DNA of 64,000 nucleotides from NCBI GenBank assembly GCA_050304615.1, contig JBNLDW010000011.1, positions 310,001 to 374,000 of the forward strand, in the 5' to 3' direction. The position numbers were made by a program, and so were the translations under genes. This DNA comes from CBFDBF01 sp050304615. Lineage in GTDB: Bacteria > Pseudomonadota > Gammaproteobacteria > Chromatiales > Chromatiaceae. The notes below the pieces were generated by a model. That model was not told where the DNA came from, ran no database searches, and worked only from the letters and a program-made list of their open reading frames with translations. Position 1 is the stretch's first letter. Every line of letters begins with the position of its first letter. Shown here piece by piece: positions 1-10,600 of the stretch.

Positions 1-574
1 GCAACATATGCACGGCGATATAATCGACATATTGTGCAAGTTCAGGATGGTTTTCCCATACATCCAAAGTTTCAGCGGTGCCAACCGGCATGCCCAATTC
101 GGCGCGAACATGATTCAAATGCTCGCCTAACTGTTCAACAGATAGGTTGCCTCGATGAATAACTTCATTGCCGACGATCACTCGCACCACATTGCCGCGA
201 TGTTTATCTGCAATCTTGATTACGTCCTCAACAGCTATCTTGTTTTGTTCTAGTCGTGTATCTAACCACGCGCCCAATGCTACATTCAGTCCGTATTTTT
301 TGGCCAATGCGGGCACATGAGCCATCGGTCCATCGACAGTGTAGGTACGTATTGAATAGGTTTTATCTGCCAACAAGGCAATGTCTTGCTCAATTTCCTC
401 GACTGTAGGCACTATACCGACAGTTGGATCATGCTCAGCACGCATGGGGGAAAAAGAGAAGCCTTGTATCCTGTCAGGCCAGGCAGGTTCGATTTCAGGG
501 CGATTCATGTACGCCAAAAGGCCATAGGTGACTGCGGCAACAGCGATAGCAATTATAATGTTAATACGAATCAT
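1..574 (-). CDS. Glycoside hydrolase family 17 (beta-1,3-glucanase-like), 3' part cut by window edge
   Basis: The 191 N-terminal residues are visible; the C-terminus lies beyond position 1. The start is the ATG at 574-572. A hydrophobic N-terminal segment (about residues 2-20) looks like a membrane anchor or uncleaved signal, so the enzyme is likely periplasmic or membrane-bound. The sequence then follows the GH17 barrel, with 'IRTYTVDG' and 'VVRVIVGNEVIHR', in which the Glu of 'GNEV' matches the family's acid/base residue. The nucleophile Glu would be off-window. Bacterial GH17 proteins commonly act with a GT2 glucan synthase in beta-1,3/1,6-glucan metabolism, but no partner is visible here. 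Family call is fairly firm; substrate is inferred. Confidence 0.8.
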   Translation of the reverse strand, partial: MIRINIIIAIAVAAVTYGLLAYMNRPEIEPAWPDRIQGFSFSPMRAEHDPTVGIVPTVEEIEQDIALLADKTYSIRTYTVDGPMAHVPALAKKYGLNVALGAWLDTRLEQNKIAVEDVIKIADKHRGNVVRVIVGNEVIHRGNLSVEQLGEHLNHVRAELGMPVGTAETLDVWENHPELAQYVDYIAVHML

Positions 575-961
575 TGACGCTCAGATCCCAAGGCAAAATT
601 TCTGTATTTCCATATATTTTTTAGATCCCGTCTATTTGGCTCTTCACTGGCTTGTGTGCAGTTCAGGTTCATGGCAGTACTGCACACGCATTTTAAGCCG
701 CGCTATCTTAACACTTTCCTGGAGGCGCGAATGAAAAAACTAGGCAAAGATCTCATATTGGTGATGCTAACACCCCATCCCTGGTATTTGGTTCACTTTC
801 TCTCAAGGCAAGCCGAGAGAGAACAGCTTAACCTTAGATTATTAATATGCGCCAGGCTTGGCAGGTAGCCAGTAAAATCGTTTTAGACTTGGCCTAAACT
901 TGCGATAACAGTTGTAGGTGATTTACCCTCAGGAGCTACATGATAATGCGGAGGTGTAGGT
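575..961. other. Intergenic region with one doubtful 45-codon ORF
   Basis: This stretch separates the divergent GH17 and thiamine-binding genes. A short plus-strand ORF at 731-868 starts MKKLGKDLILVML and has a GGAG eight bases before its ATG. It has no recognisable relatives and could be chance or a relic. No clear terminator or riboswitch was seen; in particular there is no TPP riboswitch signature before the thiamine-related pair. Confidence 0.4.
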
Positions 962-1276
962 ATGTCTGTATTACTTGAATTTGCCATGTTCCCTACCGAT
1001 AAAGGGGAAAGCGTTAGTGAATATGTAAGCCAGGTGATAAAGGCAATTCGTGATAGTGGCGTCAGCTATCAACTCACGCCCATGGGCACCATTATTGAAA
1101 CGGATGATCTGCCACAGGCGCTAGGCTTGGTGCAGGCAGCCCACGATGTTTTGGACAGGGCGGGGTGCAACAGGATCTATTCATCATTGAAGCTTGATAT
1201 ACGCAAAGGCAAGGATAACAGGCTGCAAGGCAAACTTGATTCGGTGCGGGACAAGATAGGTGAGGTTAACGTCTGA
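962..1276 (+). CDS. MTH1187 family thiamine-binding protein
   Basis: This 104-residue protein matches the MTH1187/YkoF-like (DUF77) thiamine-binding fold in length and in motifs such as 'FAMFPTDKGESVSEYVS', 'YQLTPMGTIIE' and the C-terminal 'KLDIRKGKDNRL'. Relatives bind thiamine or its pyrimidine moiety in the cytoplasm and form small oligomers. A GGAGGTG Shine-Dalgarno lies just before the ATG. The stop codon is followed directly by the ATG of the YjbQ gene, so the two are almost certainly cotranscribed and translationally coupled. The ligand is known from the family, not shown here. Confidence 0.85.
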   Translation: MSVLLEFAMFPTDKGESVSEYVSQVIKAIRDSGVSYQLTPMGTIIETDDLPQALGLVQAAHDVLDRAGCNRIYSSLKLDIRKGKDNRLQGKLDSVRDKIGEVNV

Positions 1277-1690
1277 ATGTATCAACAGAGCTTCCAGATC
1301 AGCACCAGCGGTCGCGGTACCTACGAGATCACCCGCGAGGTTGAAAAAATAGTTGTACGATCAGGCATTATCACTGGTATGTGCCATATATTTATCCACC
1401 ACACCAGCGCATCTCTGGTGCTGTGTGAGAATGCAGATCCGGCGGTAAGAACCGACCTCGAGAGTTTCATGGCAAAACTGACACCAGATGGCGATCCCAT
1501 GTTTGATCACACCATGGAGGGGCCGGACGATATGCCTGCTCATATACGCTCGATTCTTAGCAAGATGGATCTGACCATACCTGTTACCAATGGCAGGAGC
1601 GCACTAGGCACTTGGCAGGGTATCTATCTGTGGGAGCACCGTATCAATGCTCACAATAGGCGTGTGACAGTAACTGTAATGGGTGGATGA
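1277..1690 (+). CDS. YjbQ/UPF0047 family protein, secondary thiamine-phosphate synthase-like
   Basis: A 137-residue member of the UPF0047/YjbQ family. Diagnostic motifs are 'IFIHHTSASLVLCENADP', 'HTMEGPDDMPAHIRS' and 'GTWQGIYLWEHR'. Some members complement thiamine-phosphate synthase mutants, hence the annotation 'secondary thiamine-phosphate synthase enzyme'; the in vivo role is unsettled. Its ATG follows the stop of the MTH1187 thiamine-binding gene with no gap, and that partnership supports a role in thiamine salvage or synthesis. Confidence 0.85.
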   Translation: MYQQSFQISTSGRGTYEITREVEKIVVRSGIITGMCHIFIHHTSASLVLCENADPAVRTDLESFMAKLTPDGDPMFDHTMEGPDDMPAHIRSILSKMDLTIPVTNGRSALGTWQGIYLWEHRINAHNRRVTVTVMGG

Positions 1691-1806
1691 GGTCAGATTT
1701 ATGGAATAGATCGCATATTTTGGTCGCGGCAGATTATTGAAAAATAGAGTATGCTTTAACTGTTTTGTATTTTAGTTTGCCTTTGTATAACTCATGGTAG
1801 AACGAT

Positions 1807-2523
1807 ATGCCGACTATGGATGATTTCCCCAATATACGGGTGCTGTTTGTTGACGATGAACCGTTTGTTCGTCGTGTCACTGTGGACATGCTGAAGGGCC
1901 TTGGGATTAATGAGGTGTCCGCCGCCGGCAATGGTGTAGAGGCAATATCGTTAATGGGTGAGCACGAGATTGACCTACTTATTACCGATATACAGATGCC
2001 GGAAATGAACGGTATTGAGCTCATCCGACAAGTCCGTATGGGCAAGACGCCTGTAGACCAAGGATTGCGCACCATCGTTGTTACCTCTTTCTCCTCTACT
2101 GAGGTACTGAGTTCCTGCCTGCTGCTTGATATCAATGGATTTCTGGTCAAGCCAATCACCCCTGCTAGCGCCAGGGAGAAAATCCTGACCGCCTTGAATG
2201 AGCGGCAGAGTGTGCGCGCAGCCGGGACCTACCTGCAGGTTAAGAGCGACCTGGAGGTTCTTGAGGCCGCCAGTAAACAGGAGCAGGGGGAATCTAATGC
2301 TGCTAGTGCCGATAGCGAGCTAGTTGCTGATGAAACAGAGGGTGGAGTGTTAATGCCGATCAGGCAGTTGCAACCTGGAATGGAGTTGCTGGAAAATCTA
2401 TACGCATTAAATGGTGTAAAGCTGCTGCCAAAGGGAGAGGTACTGACCGAGGTCATGACCAATCGAGTCATAGATCTGGAGAAGGTGATTCGTGGTGACG
2501 GGATACAGGTTAAATTGGCATAG
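1807..2523 (+). CDS. Response regulator with C-terminal 'LxPGMxLxxxLY' domain
   Basis: 238 residues. Residues about 9-130 are a CheY-like receiver: 'LFVDDEP' acidic pocket, phospho-acceptor Asp in 'LLITDIQMPEMNG', conserved T/S in 'VVTSFS' and Lys in 'FLVKPI'. A low-complexity linker (about 150-185) leads to a short C-terminal module with 'MPIRQLQPGMELLENLYALNGVKLLPKGEVLTE', seen next to or within HD-GYP-type regulators and in stand-alone response regulators. There is no catalytic output domain. It converges tail-to-tail with the REC-EAL gene, whose stop lies 6 nt away. It is probably a phosphorelay partner of the hybrid kinase nearby. Confidence 0.8.
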   Translation: MPTMDDFPNIRVLFVDDEPFVRRVTVDMLKGLGINEVSAAGNGVEAISLMGEHEIDLLITDIQMPEMNGIELIRQVRMGKTPVDQGLRTIVVTSFSSTEVLSSCLLLDINGFLVKPITPASAREKILTALNERQSVRAAGTYLQVKSDLEVLEAASKQEQGESNAASADSELVADETEGGVLMPIRQLQPGMELLENLYALNGVKLLPKGEVLTEVMTNRVIDLEKVIRGDGIQVKLA

Positions 2524-2529
2524 CCCCAC

Positions 2530-3762
2530 CTAGCTATCAAATAGCTTATCTCTTAACGTCGGCCATGCGTCCATCCAGCCCGGTATTTCGTCGCCCGGCA
2601 TCGGTTTGGCTGTATAGTAGCCCTGAACTATGTCGCAACCGAGTTGTTCAATTCGCCGCCACTCTTCCAGGGTCTCCACCCCTTCTGCCACTATAGACAT
2701 GCCAAGTTTTCTGGCCATTTCGACAGAGGATTCTAGGATCAGGCCGGTGCGTTCCTCGTGGCCATCAAGTCGTACATAACTGCGATCCAGTTTTAGTTCG
2801 TCGAATGGCAGGTCACGCAGTTGATTGAGATTGGAGTGGCCAGTGCCAAAATCGTCGATTGAGAGTTTGACCTTTTTCATGCGTAGGCGCAGAAGTGCCT
2901 CGAGTGGGCGCACCAGATCCTTCATCAACTGGCTCTCTGTTACCTCCAGCTTTATTCGAGAAAAACTACCATCGGCTGCAACAATTCTCTTTTCCAGCTC
3001 ATCAATAAACCCTGAGTCTTGTAGACTGTTCATGGAGATATTGAAGGCCATTTCCAGCTCAATGCCCTGGCGGCGCCACTCTCTCTCAATTGTGACCGCC
3101 TGTTCGAAAAGTGAAAAGGTAAGCTTGTTGATCAGGCCATAGGTTTCGGCTATTGGAATAAAGGTGTCGGGAAAGATGGGCCCCTGGCCACTCTCTGGCC
3201 AGCGAGCCAAGGCCTCTACGCCTACTGGCGTGCGGCTGGCAACGTCTATTTTGGGTTGAAACCAGGGGTGTAATTCACCGGCATCAATCGCCGCCTCTAA
3301 CATATTCGGGGTAACCAACATCCCGCCGTCAGATAAGCCTTTTGGCTGTTTAGTAGTACTGGAGTGTTGGGATAGCAGTTCCAAAAGTCTCTCTGCCTGA
3401 ACTGGCTTTGCGATGGCGCCTATCACCGATAGGCCGCGCGCACGGGCCAAGGATTCCGCCATTTTTAGTGTCTGAGTATCTTCGCCGCTGAACAGCAATA
3501 TGTCACCGCGATAGCCCATCTCGTCAAAGCGTCTGAGTAGTTCTAGTCCATCGATTTCAGGCATATTGAGATCAGTCAATACCAGCTCTACGGGGGGGTT
3601 GGCAGAGGCGATGACCTCCATGGCAACGGTAACGTTGTCTGCAGTCTGCACCTGGGCAAAGCCAAGCCGACTGAGCATGGCGGCTGTGGTGCGCAAGATA
3701 AAAGGTTCATCGTCAACTACAAGTACAGAATTTATCTGATCCATTGGCTCTACCATATGCAA
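2530..3762 (-). CDS. Response regulator with EAL domain (c-di-GMP phosphodiesterase)
   Basis: 410 residues: receiver domain (about 10-125; phospho-acceptor Asp near residue 62 in 'LVLTDLNMPEIDG') followed by an EAL domain (about 150-400). Catalytic and metal-binding signatures are intact: 'GVEALARW', 'FNIS', 'EVTES', 'DDFGTGHSNL', 'KLDRSY', 'AEGVE' and 'VQGYY'. It should therefore hydrolyse c-di-GMP to pGpG under control of phosphorylation. Its start is 12 nt downstream of the stop of the large hybrid kinase, so the kinase with its HPt domain is the likely phosphodonor. An internal Met (residue 7) is an alternative start. Confidence 0.9.
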   Translation of the reverse strand: MHMVEPMDQINSVLVVDDEPFILRTTAAMLSRLGFAQVQTADNVTVAMEVIASANPPVELVLTDLNMPEIDGLELLRRFDEMGYRGDILLFSGEDTQTLKMAESLARARGLSVIGAIAKPVQAERLLELLSQHSSTTKQPKGLSDGGMLVTPNMLEAAIDAGELHPWFQPKIDVASRTPVGVEALARWPESGQGPIFPDTFIPIAETYGLINKLTFSLFEQAVTIEREWRRQGIELEMAFNISMNSLQDSGFIDELEKRIVAADGSFSRIKLEVTESQLMKDLVRPLEALLRLRMKKVKLSIDDFGTGHSNLNQLRDLPFDELKLDRSYVRLDGHEERTGLILESSVEMARKLGMSIVAEGVETLEEWRRIEQLGCDIVQGYYTAKPMPGDEIPGWMDAWPTLRDKLFDS

Positions 3763-3774
3763 TGCTCTACTGTA

Positions 3775-6700
3775 TCACCCTGATCCGCAGAGGCTCTCTA
3801 TCCACTCTTGAACATTGCGGAATAGGACGGGGAAAAGCACTATCTGCCTACTTACTTCATCGGCATCACCATTTTTCCCTGAAGTCTCCAATGCCTGGCA
3901 GCAATCCGCCAGGGCATTGGCGCCTACCGTGCGGGCGGCAGACTTTAACTTGTGCGCCAGGGCGCTTATCTCCGCCAAATCATCTTTCTGAAATGCCTCC
4001 TCTATCTGGTTGGCAGTAGGTGCGTTAGAATCCAGGAAATCATTATAGTAGTCGGCCAGTATTGCAGGATCTTGAGTTCCAAGAATGTTACCCAGGACCT
4101 TTGGGTCTATATCTTCTTGGGTCTCACTGTTTGCTTGTGCTGACACACTCTCCGTTTCTGCTGCATCTTCTGCCGTACCCATATGTGTCCATCTCTCCAT
4201 GGTCTCTTGCAGTTGCGGCAGCTTCATGGGCTTGGTCAGGTAGTCGTCCATCCCGGCATTGCGGCACCTCTCTGCTGTTCCTTTAAGTGCGTCGGCGGTG
4301 ATTGCAATGATGGGTATACGGGTTCCTGGTGGCTCTTCTCTACGTACACCTTGGGTAAATTGGTAGCCGTCCATTACCGGCATATGACAGTCGGTAAGTA
4401 TCAATGTGTAGTCGCCATTTCTCCACATCTCCAGGGCCTCTGCGCCATCATCTGCGGTTTCTGCCAGATAACCGAGCATACCCAACTGCTGACTAATGAC
4501 CTTTCTGTTGGTTGGATTGTCGTCGGCCAACAGGATAAGGCGTCCCTGCGCCCTGGCCTCTTCAGCGCTTTGGGGAATATCTGGCAATTTCTGTATTGGA
4601 AGGGTAGGCTCATACTGTTCTGGAGACTCGCGCCCAGCTAATGCGGCTACGGCATTCAGCAGGGTTTTTCGGCGCATGGCGTTCAGGTCAAGGGTCATAC
4701 CATCTTCTTCATGGAGTCTGGCATAACGGCGATTGCCCCGCTCGACAAATAGGAAACGCCGGTCGATCTTGTCAAATACCTTGCGCAGGGTATTACGTAA
4801 GGTAGTGGAAGAATTCAGATCGCCGCGGGTATCTATCAATACCACTAGTTCATCCGTGTCGACGCACTGTTCTTTGCATTTCTCGACGGCATGATTGGCA
4901 TCTTCCAATACAACTTCGGCGCCGGCGTGACACAGATAATTGCTCAATATCTTTGCGGCCTCATCACTGGTAAGCAGCACTACCTTGATGCCTTCCAGAT
5001 TGGATGTCTCAATCGGCGGTAGCTCGCTGGTCTCTTCCAGGGTGATATGGACAGTGAAGGTAGACCCTTCTCCCTCTGCGCTGGTTATATCAATGGAGCC
5101 ACCCATAATCTCCACCAGACGCTGGGTTATGACCAGTCCAAGTCCGGTGCCACCAAAACGACGGGTGGTCTCTCCTTCACCCTGTACAAATGGTTTGAAC
5201 AGGCGTTTCTGCACCCCTGGACTCATGCCGATGCCGTTGTCCTTTATCTGGAAACAGATATCCGCTCTGCCGCCCACACGGCGCTGAAGTAGAACGCTGA
5301 TCACAACTTGTCCATTCCGGTCTGGCAGGTCGCTGCTGAACTTGATGGCATTGCCAGTCAGGTTGTAGAGGATCTGTCTCAGTCGGACCGGGTCGCCAAT
5401 GATATGCGGTAGTGTTGGATCGACATAGATCAGAAGCTCGACCCCGCGAGTCTTGGCGATGTGTTGCAGATTTTCCCCCAGTTTCTCCACCAGAGGTTCC
5501 AGCATAAGAGGAACCTGTTCAAGCTCCAGCTTTTCTGCTTCGATCTTGGAGAAATCCAGTATGTCGTCAATGATGCCCTGGAGCAGTATCGCTGAGTCCT
5601 GGGCAGTCTCTACCAGATCCAGTTGCGGTGGGAGTAAGCTGGTATGCGCCAGCATATCTATGGTGCCGACCACGCCATTCAGAGGGGTACGGATCTCGTG
5701 ACTCATAGTGGCCAGGAAGGTGGACTTGGCACGGTTTGCCGCTATAGCTTCCTCGCGTGCCTTGACTATATTATCCTCCGCTTCCTTGCGTTCACTAATA
5801 TCGCGGATGATACCGGAAAAGTGTATCCCAATGGATAGCTGCAACTGGTTTACGCTTAACTCCATGGGGAAGAGAGTGCCGTCCTTGCGCTTACCCTCTA
5901 CCTCTCTTCCTATACCGATAATAGTGCTCTCGCCTGTTCGCAGGTACCGTTGGAGGTAGCTGTCGTGATTGCTGCTATGTGGCTCAGGCATTAACATGCT
6001 GACATTGCTGCCAATCATCTCTTGGGCGCTATAACCGAATATCACCTCCATAGCGGGATTTATTGTCTGGATAATGCCCTGCTCATCGATTGTTGCAATA
6101 CCATCGTTGGCGGTTTCCACGATGGCCTGCAACCGGATCTGCAGTTGTGCCAGTTGCCGCTTCCCTGATGTAAAAACCCACGCTAAAATAAGAACCATTA
6201 TGGCGGTGATTATTCCACCGCCGTAGATCAATTCCCTAACAAAATAGAAAAGTCCATAGGCCTCGGAAACATCCTGTTCGGTCACTATACCTATATCCAG
6301 ATGCTCGTCCCAGTCCCATGCGCCCACTACCAGGACACCGCGATAATCACGGTACCCCACAACATCACTACCACCGTTGCCCTTGATCGCATCGGCCGCC
6401 ATCCTGGTTAGTGGCAGGTCACTGTCTGTTACATGAGATAGTTCTTGCTTGGTCAGATCGACACCCGGATCTGTAATACGCAGATTCGTGGTGCTGGACT
6501 GTCCAGGGGCCAGCAGGCCGATTCGTGCAAGCTGGTCATCGAAGCGGCTGCGGCTAAGCAGCAGCCCTTTACGGTCGAAGAGGTAGCTTTCGCCGGATTC
6601 CCCCAGCCTCCCTTTGTTAGTAATGGTAAAGAGTGACCTATAGGGGTCTATACGTAGAGTAAGAATAGCGATTATCTGGCCGTTGTCGTCCCTGATCGGG

Positions 6701-7272
6701 GTGGCAACGAAGAGGGTTTCGTCGCCTGGCTGGGGTTGTTTGCCAACCTCTGTAGATAGGGGGACATCGGAGCGTTGCACTGGCGTTAGTCGAGTTTCAC
6801 CACCCCAGATTTCCGCCATAATATCAGGATATTTGTTCAGCAGATTTGGGGTGCCAATGTTGGCGTCCCGAGACGATGCCAGGCTGATGTTGTCCGGTGC
6901 GATGATGAAATAGCCACGATAATGGTCGAGGACAGGTTGCATCAGTTGCCGCAGTTGTTGTTGTGTATCGGCGGCGAGCAAGGCTTCCTGATTGCGTGGT
7001 AGTGCTAGCAGCTTTTTGGTCGCACTGCGTATGGCCGTATTGTTGGCCAAGTTTTGTGCCGTTAGGGTTTGATCTTGTTCCCAGAGCTCGAGCGCCTCTG
7101 CCATGGTCTCCAGCACGGTGGTCAACGTTCCTCCCACCGTATGTTTATAGCGCTGCTCGACCACGTGCACGGCACTATAGGCGCCGATTGTAATGAGCAT
7201 AATTGCAAAGAGCACAGCCACAACATGCCAACGATTTAGTCCGGTGTTTTTATAGTGATCTAGCAAAGGCAT
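3775..7272 (-). CDS. Hybrid sensor histidine kinase (dCACHE-PAS-HisKA-HATPase-REC-REC-HPt)
   Basis: 1165 residues, inner-membrane sensor of BarA-like layout. TM helices near 18-39 and 348-368 bracket a large periplasmic CACHE-type sensor domain. A PAS domain follows ('FGYSAQEMIGSNVSMLMPE'), then HisKA with the phospho-acceptor His near 525 ('MSHEIRTPLNG'), and a HATPase with N ('NLTGNAIKFS'), G1 ('DNGIGM') and G2 ('GTGLGL') boxes. The first receiver is degenerate (no acidic pair). The second is intact, with Asp near 960 in 'LILTDCHMPVMDG'. The HPt His is near 1106 ('LAHKLKSAART'). A GGGAGC Shine-Dalgarno supports the start. Likely cotranscribed with the REC-EAL gene. The signal is unknown. 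Confidence 0.92.
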   Translation of the reverse strand: MPLLDHYKNTGLNRWHVVAVLFAIMLITIGAYSAVHVVEQRYKHTVGGTLTTVLETMAEALELWEQDQTLTAQNLANNTAIRSATKKLLALPRNQEALLAADTQQQLRQLMQPVLDHYRGYFIIAPDNISLASSRDANIGTPNLLNKYPDIMAEIWGGETRLTPVQRSDVPLSTEVGKQPQPGDETLFVATPIRDDNGQIIAILTLRIDPYRSLFTITNKGRLGESGESYLFDRKGLLLSRSRFDDQLARIGLLAPGQSSTTNLRITDPGVDLTKQELSHVTDSDLPLTRMAADAIKGNGGSDVVGYRDYRGVLVVGAWDWDEHLDIGIVTEQDVSEAYGLFYFVRELIYGGGIITAIMVLILAWVFTSGKRQLAQLQIRLQAIVETANDGIATIDEQGIIQTINPAMEVIFGYSAQEMIGSNVSMLMPEPHSSNHDSYLQRYLRTGESTIIGIGREVEGKRKDGTLFPMELSVNQLQLSIGIHFSGIIRDISERKEAEDNIVKAREEAIAANRAKSTFLATMSHEIRTPLNGVVGTIDMLAHTSLLPPQLDLVETAQDSAILLQGIIDDILDFSKIEAEKLELEQVPLMLEPLVEKLGENLQHIAKTRGVELLIYVDPTLPHIIGDPVRLRQILYNLTGNAIKFSSDLPDRNGQVVISVLLQRRVGGRADICFQIKDNGIGMSPGVQKRLFKPFVQGEGETTRRFGGTGLGLVITQRLVEIMGGSIDITSAEGEGSTFTVHITLEETSELPPIETSNLEGIKVVLLTSDEAAKILSNYLCHAGAEVVLEDANHAVEKCKEQCVDTDELVVLIDTRGDLNSSTTLRNTLRKVFDKIDRRFLFVERGNRRYARLHEEDGMTLDLNAMRRKTLLNAVAALAGRESPEQYEPTLPIQKLPDIPQSAEEARAQGRLILLADDNPTNRKVISQQLGMLGYLAETADDGAEALEMWRNGDYTLILTDCHMPVMDGYQFTQGVRREEPPGTRIPIIAITADALKGTAERCRNAGMDDYLTKPMKLPQLQETMERWTHMGTAEDAAETESVSAQANSETQEDIDPKVLGNILGTQDPAILADYYNDFLDSNAPTANQIEEAFQKDDLAEISALAHKLKSAARTVGANALADCCQALETSGKNGDADEVSRQIVLFPVLFRNVQEWIESLCGSG

Positions 7273-7686
7273 CAGCTCCCTCTACATTTTTCTGGTCCAT
7301 AGCGTCGTCGATGGTGCAGTGTGCACTAGATGCTGGTCAAACCTACCATTACAGATAAGTGTAGGACAATTTCTGCCATGCAAACCGGGCCAGACTGTGG
7401 CCTTAGCAGGTCGCAGTATAGAAGAGGGGGGTTATAAATCCACTGGCCCACATCATGGGGGCCGAAATGGTGTTGTTTCGTGACTACGCCCACTTATTTC
7501 TGGTCATTATCGCGCACGGCTAATGCGGATAAAATCCTGGTTTATTAGACTATTAGTGGGCTGGCGACTTGGTAATCACTTGTTCGTAGATTTGAGTCCT
7601 GCAGTTTCCGCCATTTCTGCAATACTTAGGGGGAGACGCAGCATAATTAGTCGTTTCAGAGTCAATCCGAGTGAAGAGTCGCAAGC
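7273..7686. other. Divergent intergenic region between two signalling genes
   Basis: This region must carry promoters for both the hybrid kinase (leftward) and the GGDEF-EAL gene (rightward). It contains a GGCCC/GGGCC hairpin near 7442-7462 but no convincing promoter, riboswitch or conserved gene. A plus-strand ORF beginning at 7523 overlaps the next gene out of frame and shows no family features. Confidence 0.4.
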
Positions 7687-10600
7687 ATGGTTGAGCGCAA
7701 GCGCGCAGAGGGAAAACAGCGGGACCGTAAGTTGCGCGCTATCAGCAGCTGCAATCAGGCGCTGTTGCGCGCTGAAGATGAGCAGGCGCTGCTGGACGAC
7801 ATCTGCCGGATAATCTGCGAAGAGGCCGGTTACCATATGGCCTGGGTTGGGTACGTAGAATACGATGAGGCCTGTAGCGTAATTCCGCTTGCTTGGGCCG
7901 GTCCGGAGGATAGCAGCCTGTTACAGGCCGGCCTTACCTGGGCCGATACTGCAGATGGCCATCGGCCCTTGGGGATTGCAGTTCGTACCGGTGAAACCAG
8001 TTACATACAAGATTTCTCCAATGAAACTGAGGCCGCACAGTGGATTGAACACGCACTACACTATGGCTATCGCTCCGCCATTGCATTACCCCTAAAGAGA
8101 GATAGGACGCCCACCTTCGGCGTACTGTGTATCTATTCTGCACAGACCCATGCCTTTAGCAATGATGAAGTTGGACTGCTGGAGGAGCTGGCAGCTGACC
8201 TGGCTTTTGGCATCACAGCGCTGCGGTTAAAGGCGGATCGGTTGGAGGCGGAACGGCAGCTTGTTGCAAGTGAACAGTTATTCCGCACCATGATTGAGAA
8301 CTCGCCAGACTATATCGCGCGTTATGACACGGATCTGTGTCGCGTATATATCAATCCGGCGCTGCAGAGATTATTTAAGGAGCCGGTCGATAAACTCATC
8401 GGCACTAGCCCCTTGGTATCTTCACCACTGCTCGAGCCTGAACGCTATATGGCCGATATCAGGCAGGTGATTGAGACGGCCACTGAGTGCCTAGATGAGG
8501 TCTGTTACGCCGATATTGAGGGTAATGTTCACTGGTCAAGCACGCGCTTCGCACCTGAATTCGATGCAAACGATAATGTTACATCGGTGCTTGTGATCTC
8601 GCATGATATCACCAGTCGTAAACAGGCCGAGGAGCAGATGCTCCAGTCAGAGCAGCGACTGCGACTGCATGCCGAATTGTCACCCCTGGGGTTTTTGGAA
8701 TGGGATGAAAACTTCTGTGTAGCTGAGTGGAACGCCGCCTGTGAAAAGATTTTTGGTTACACCCGGGAAGAGGCCATTGGCCGGCATGCAAAGGATCTGA
8801 TATTAACTGCCGAGGTCCATGATGTAGTTGACGGCATCTACCGTGACCTGATGAATCAGGCCGGCGGACAGCACAGCATAAATAAGAATGTCACCAAGGA
8901 TGGACGCATTATCATCTGCGAGTGGTTTAATACAACGCTGATAGACCAGGACGGCAAGGCTATTGGCGTCGCCTCAATATGTAACGATATTACTGGATCT
9001 ATTCAGGCCGAGGAGGAGCGAAAAGAGCATCTGCATTTTTTAGAGAGTATTGATCGCATCAATCTGATATTACAGGAAGAGGGTGATATAGAAAAGGTCA
9101 TGAATAGAGCCCTCGAAGAGGTGCTTGATATAGTCGATTGTGACCGCGCCTATTTGCAATATCCCTGTGACCCGGACGCTCCCACATGGTCGGTACCGAT
9201 GGAGCGTACCAGGCCGGAGTATCCGGGCGCTCATCAATTGGGCCTGGAGATGCCGATGAGTGCAGATCTGTCTAAGACCTTTCAGGCCATGCTTGACTCT
9301 AGCCGTCCACTGCAAATAGGAGTTGGAACAGAGTATCAGATTGATAAAAAGGTGCATGAGGAGTACAGCATCCGCTCCCTAATGTCCATGGTGCTGCGAC
9401 CCAAGGTTGATAAGCCGTGGCAGTTTGGTATCCATCAATGTTCCCGTGACCGGATTTGGAGTAATCAGGAGGTACGTCTATTCGAGGAGATCGGTCACCG
9501 CCTGTCCGATGGTTTGAACAGTCTGCTGATTATGCGCAATCTGCGTGAGAGTGAAGAGCGGTACCGCACGGTGTTCGAGAATTCTCCTGTACCCATCCAG
9601 GAAGAGGATTATTCCGCGCTTAAGACACGGTTGGACGAGTTAAAAGAGAGCTGTGGAGAAGATATCGAGACGTATATTCTTAAGCATCCGGAAGTGGTTC
9701 AGGAGTGTGTTGAGTTGATACGCCTGGTCGACGTAAATCGCGCCACACTGGATCTGTATGAGGCCGAGAGTAAGGCAGAGGTATTACGAGGGCTGCCGCA
9801 GATATTTACCTCCAAGTCCCATGAAATATTCCGCCATCAACTGGTAGCCCTGGCGCGAGGGCATACAGAGCTGCTGTTCGACGGTGCTTTGCGGACGCTG
9901 AAGGGAAGACGCAGGGAGGTGAACGTCTATATTTCGATCTCTCCCGGCCACGAGCAGAGCATGAAAAAAGTACTGGTCTCCCTGATCGACGTCACTGAGC
10001 GCAAGCGTTCCGAAGAGAGACTACGGTTGGCGGCCAGCGTGTTCGCCACCAGCCAGGAGGGCATTCTGATTAGCGATGCCGACAACCAAATCGTAGATGT
10101 CAACCCGGCCTTTACACGCCTGACCGGCTACACTCGTGACGAGGTGCTTGGACAAAAGCCACACTTCCTTAGCACGAACTACCAGAGTCAGGAGTGTTAT
10201 GCCAAGATGTGGCAGGCACTCAATACGAGGGGTAGGTGGCGGGGCGAAATAGTTAACCGGCGCAAGTCTGGTGAGGAGTACATCGAACAGCTCTCTATTG
10301 TTGCTGTTAAGGATGAGCAGGATCGACTGCAGCACTACGTTGGCGCCTTCTCTGATATAAGTTTGATCAAGGCGCACGAGGCAGATTTAGACCGTATCGC
10401 ACACTACGACATATTGACCTCGGTACCCAACCGACGGCTACTTGGCGACCGCATGGAGCAGGCCATTGGCCGTGCCAGACGTCTTGGCAAGAGGCTGGCT
10501 GTCTGCTACCTCGACCTGGATGGGTTTAAACCGATCAACGATCAGTTCGGCCATGAGGGCGGCGACCGTATGTTGGTGGAGATTTCACGGCGCCTGCAAT

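Noticed and set aside
656..868. 70-codon frame as a gene
   Set aside because: No family features. Only its internal start at 731 has a ribosome-binding site, and even that is too weak to call.
575..961. TPP riboswitch before the thiamine-related pair
   Set aside because: The conserved CUGAGA and CUGAUCUGGAUAAU-type segments are absent.
7523..7813. 96-codon frame upstream of the GGDEF-EAL gene as its missing N-terminus
   Set aside because: It is in a different frame, overlaps the real gene, and shows no PAS or membrane sensor features.
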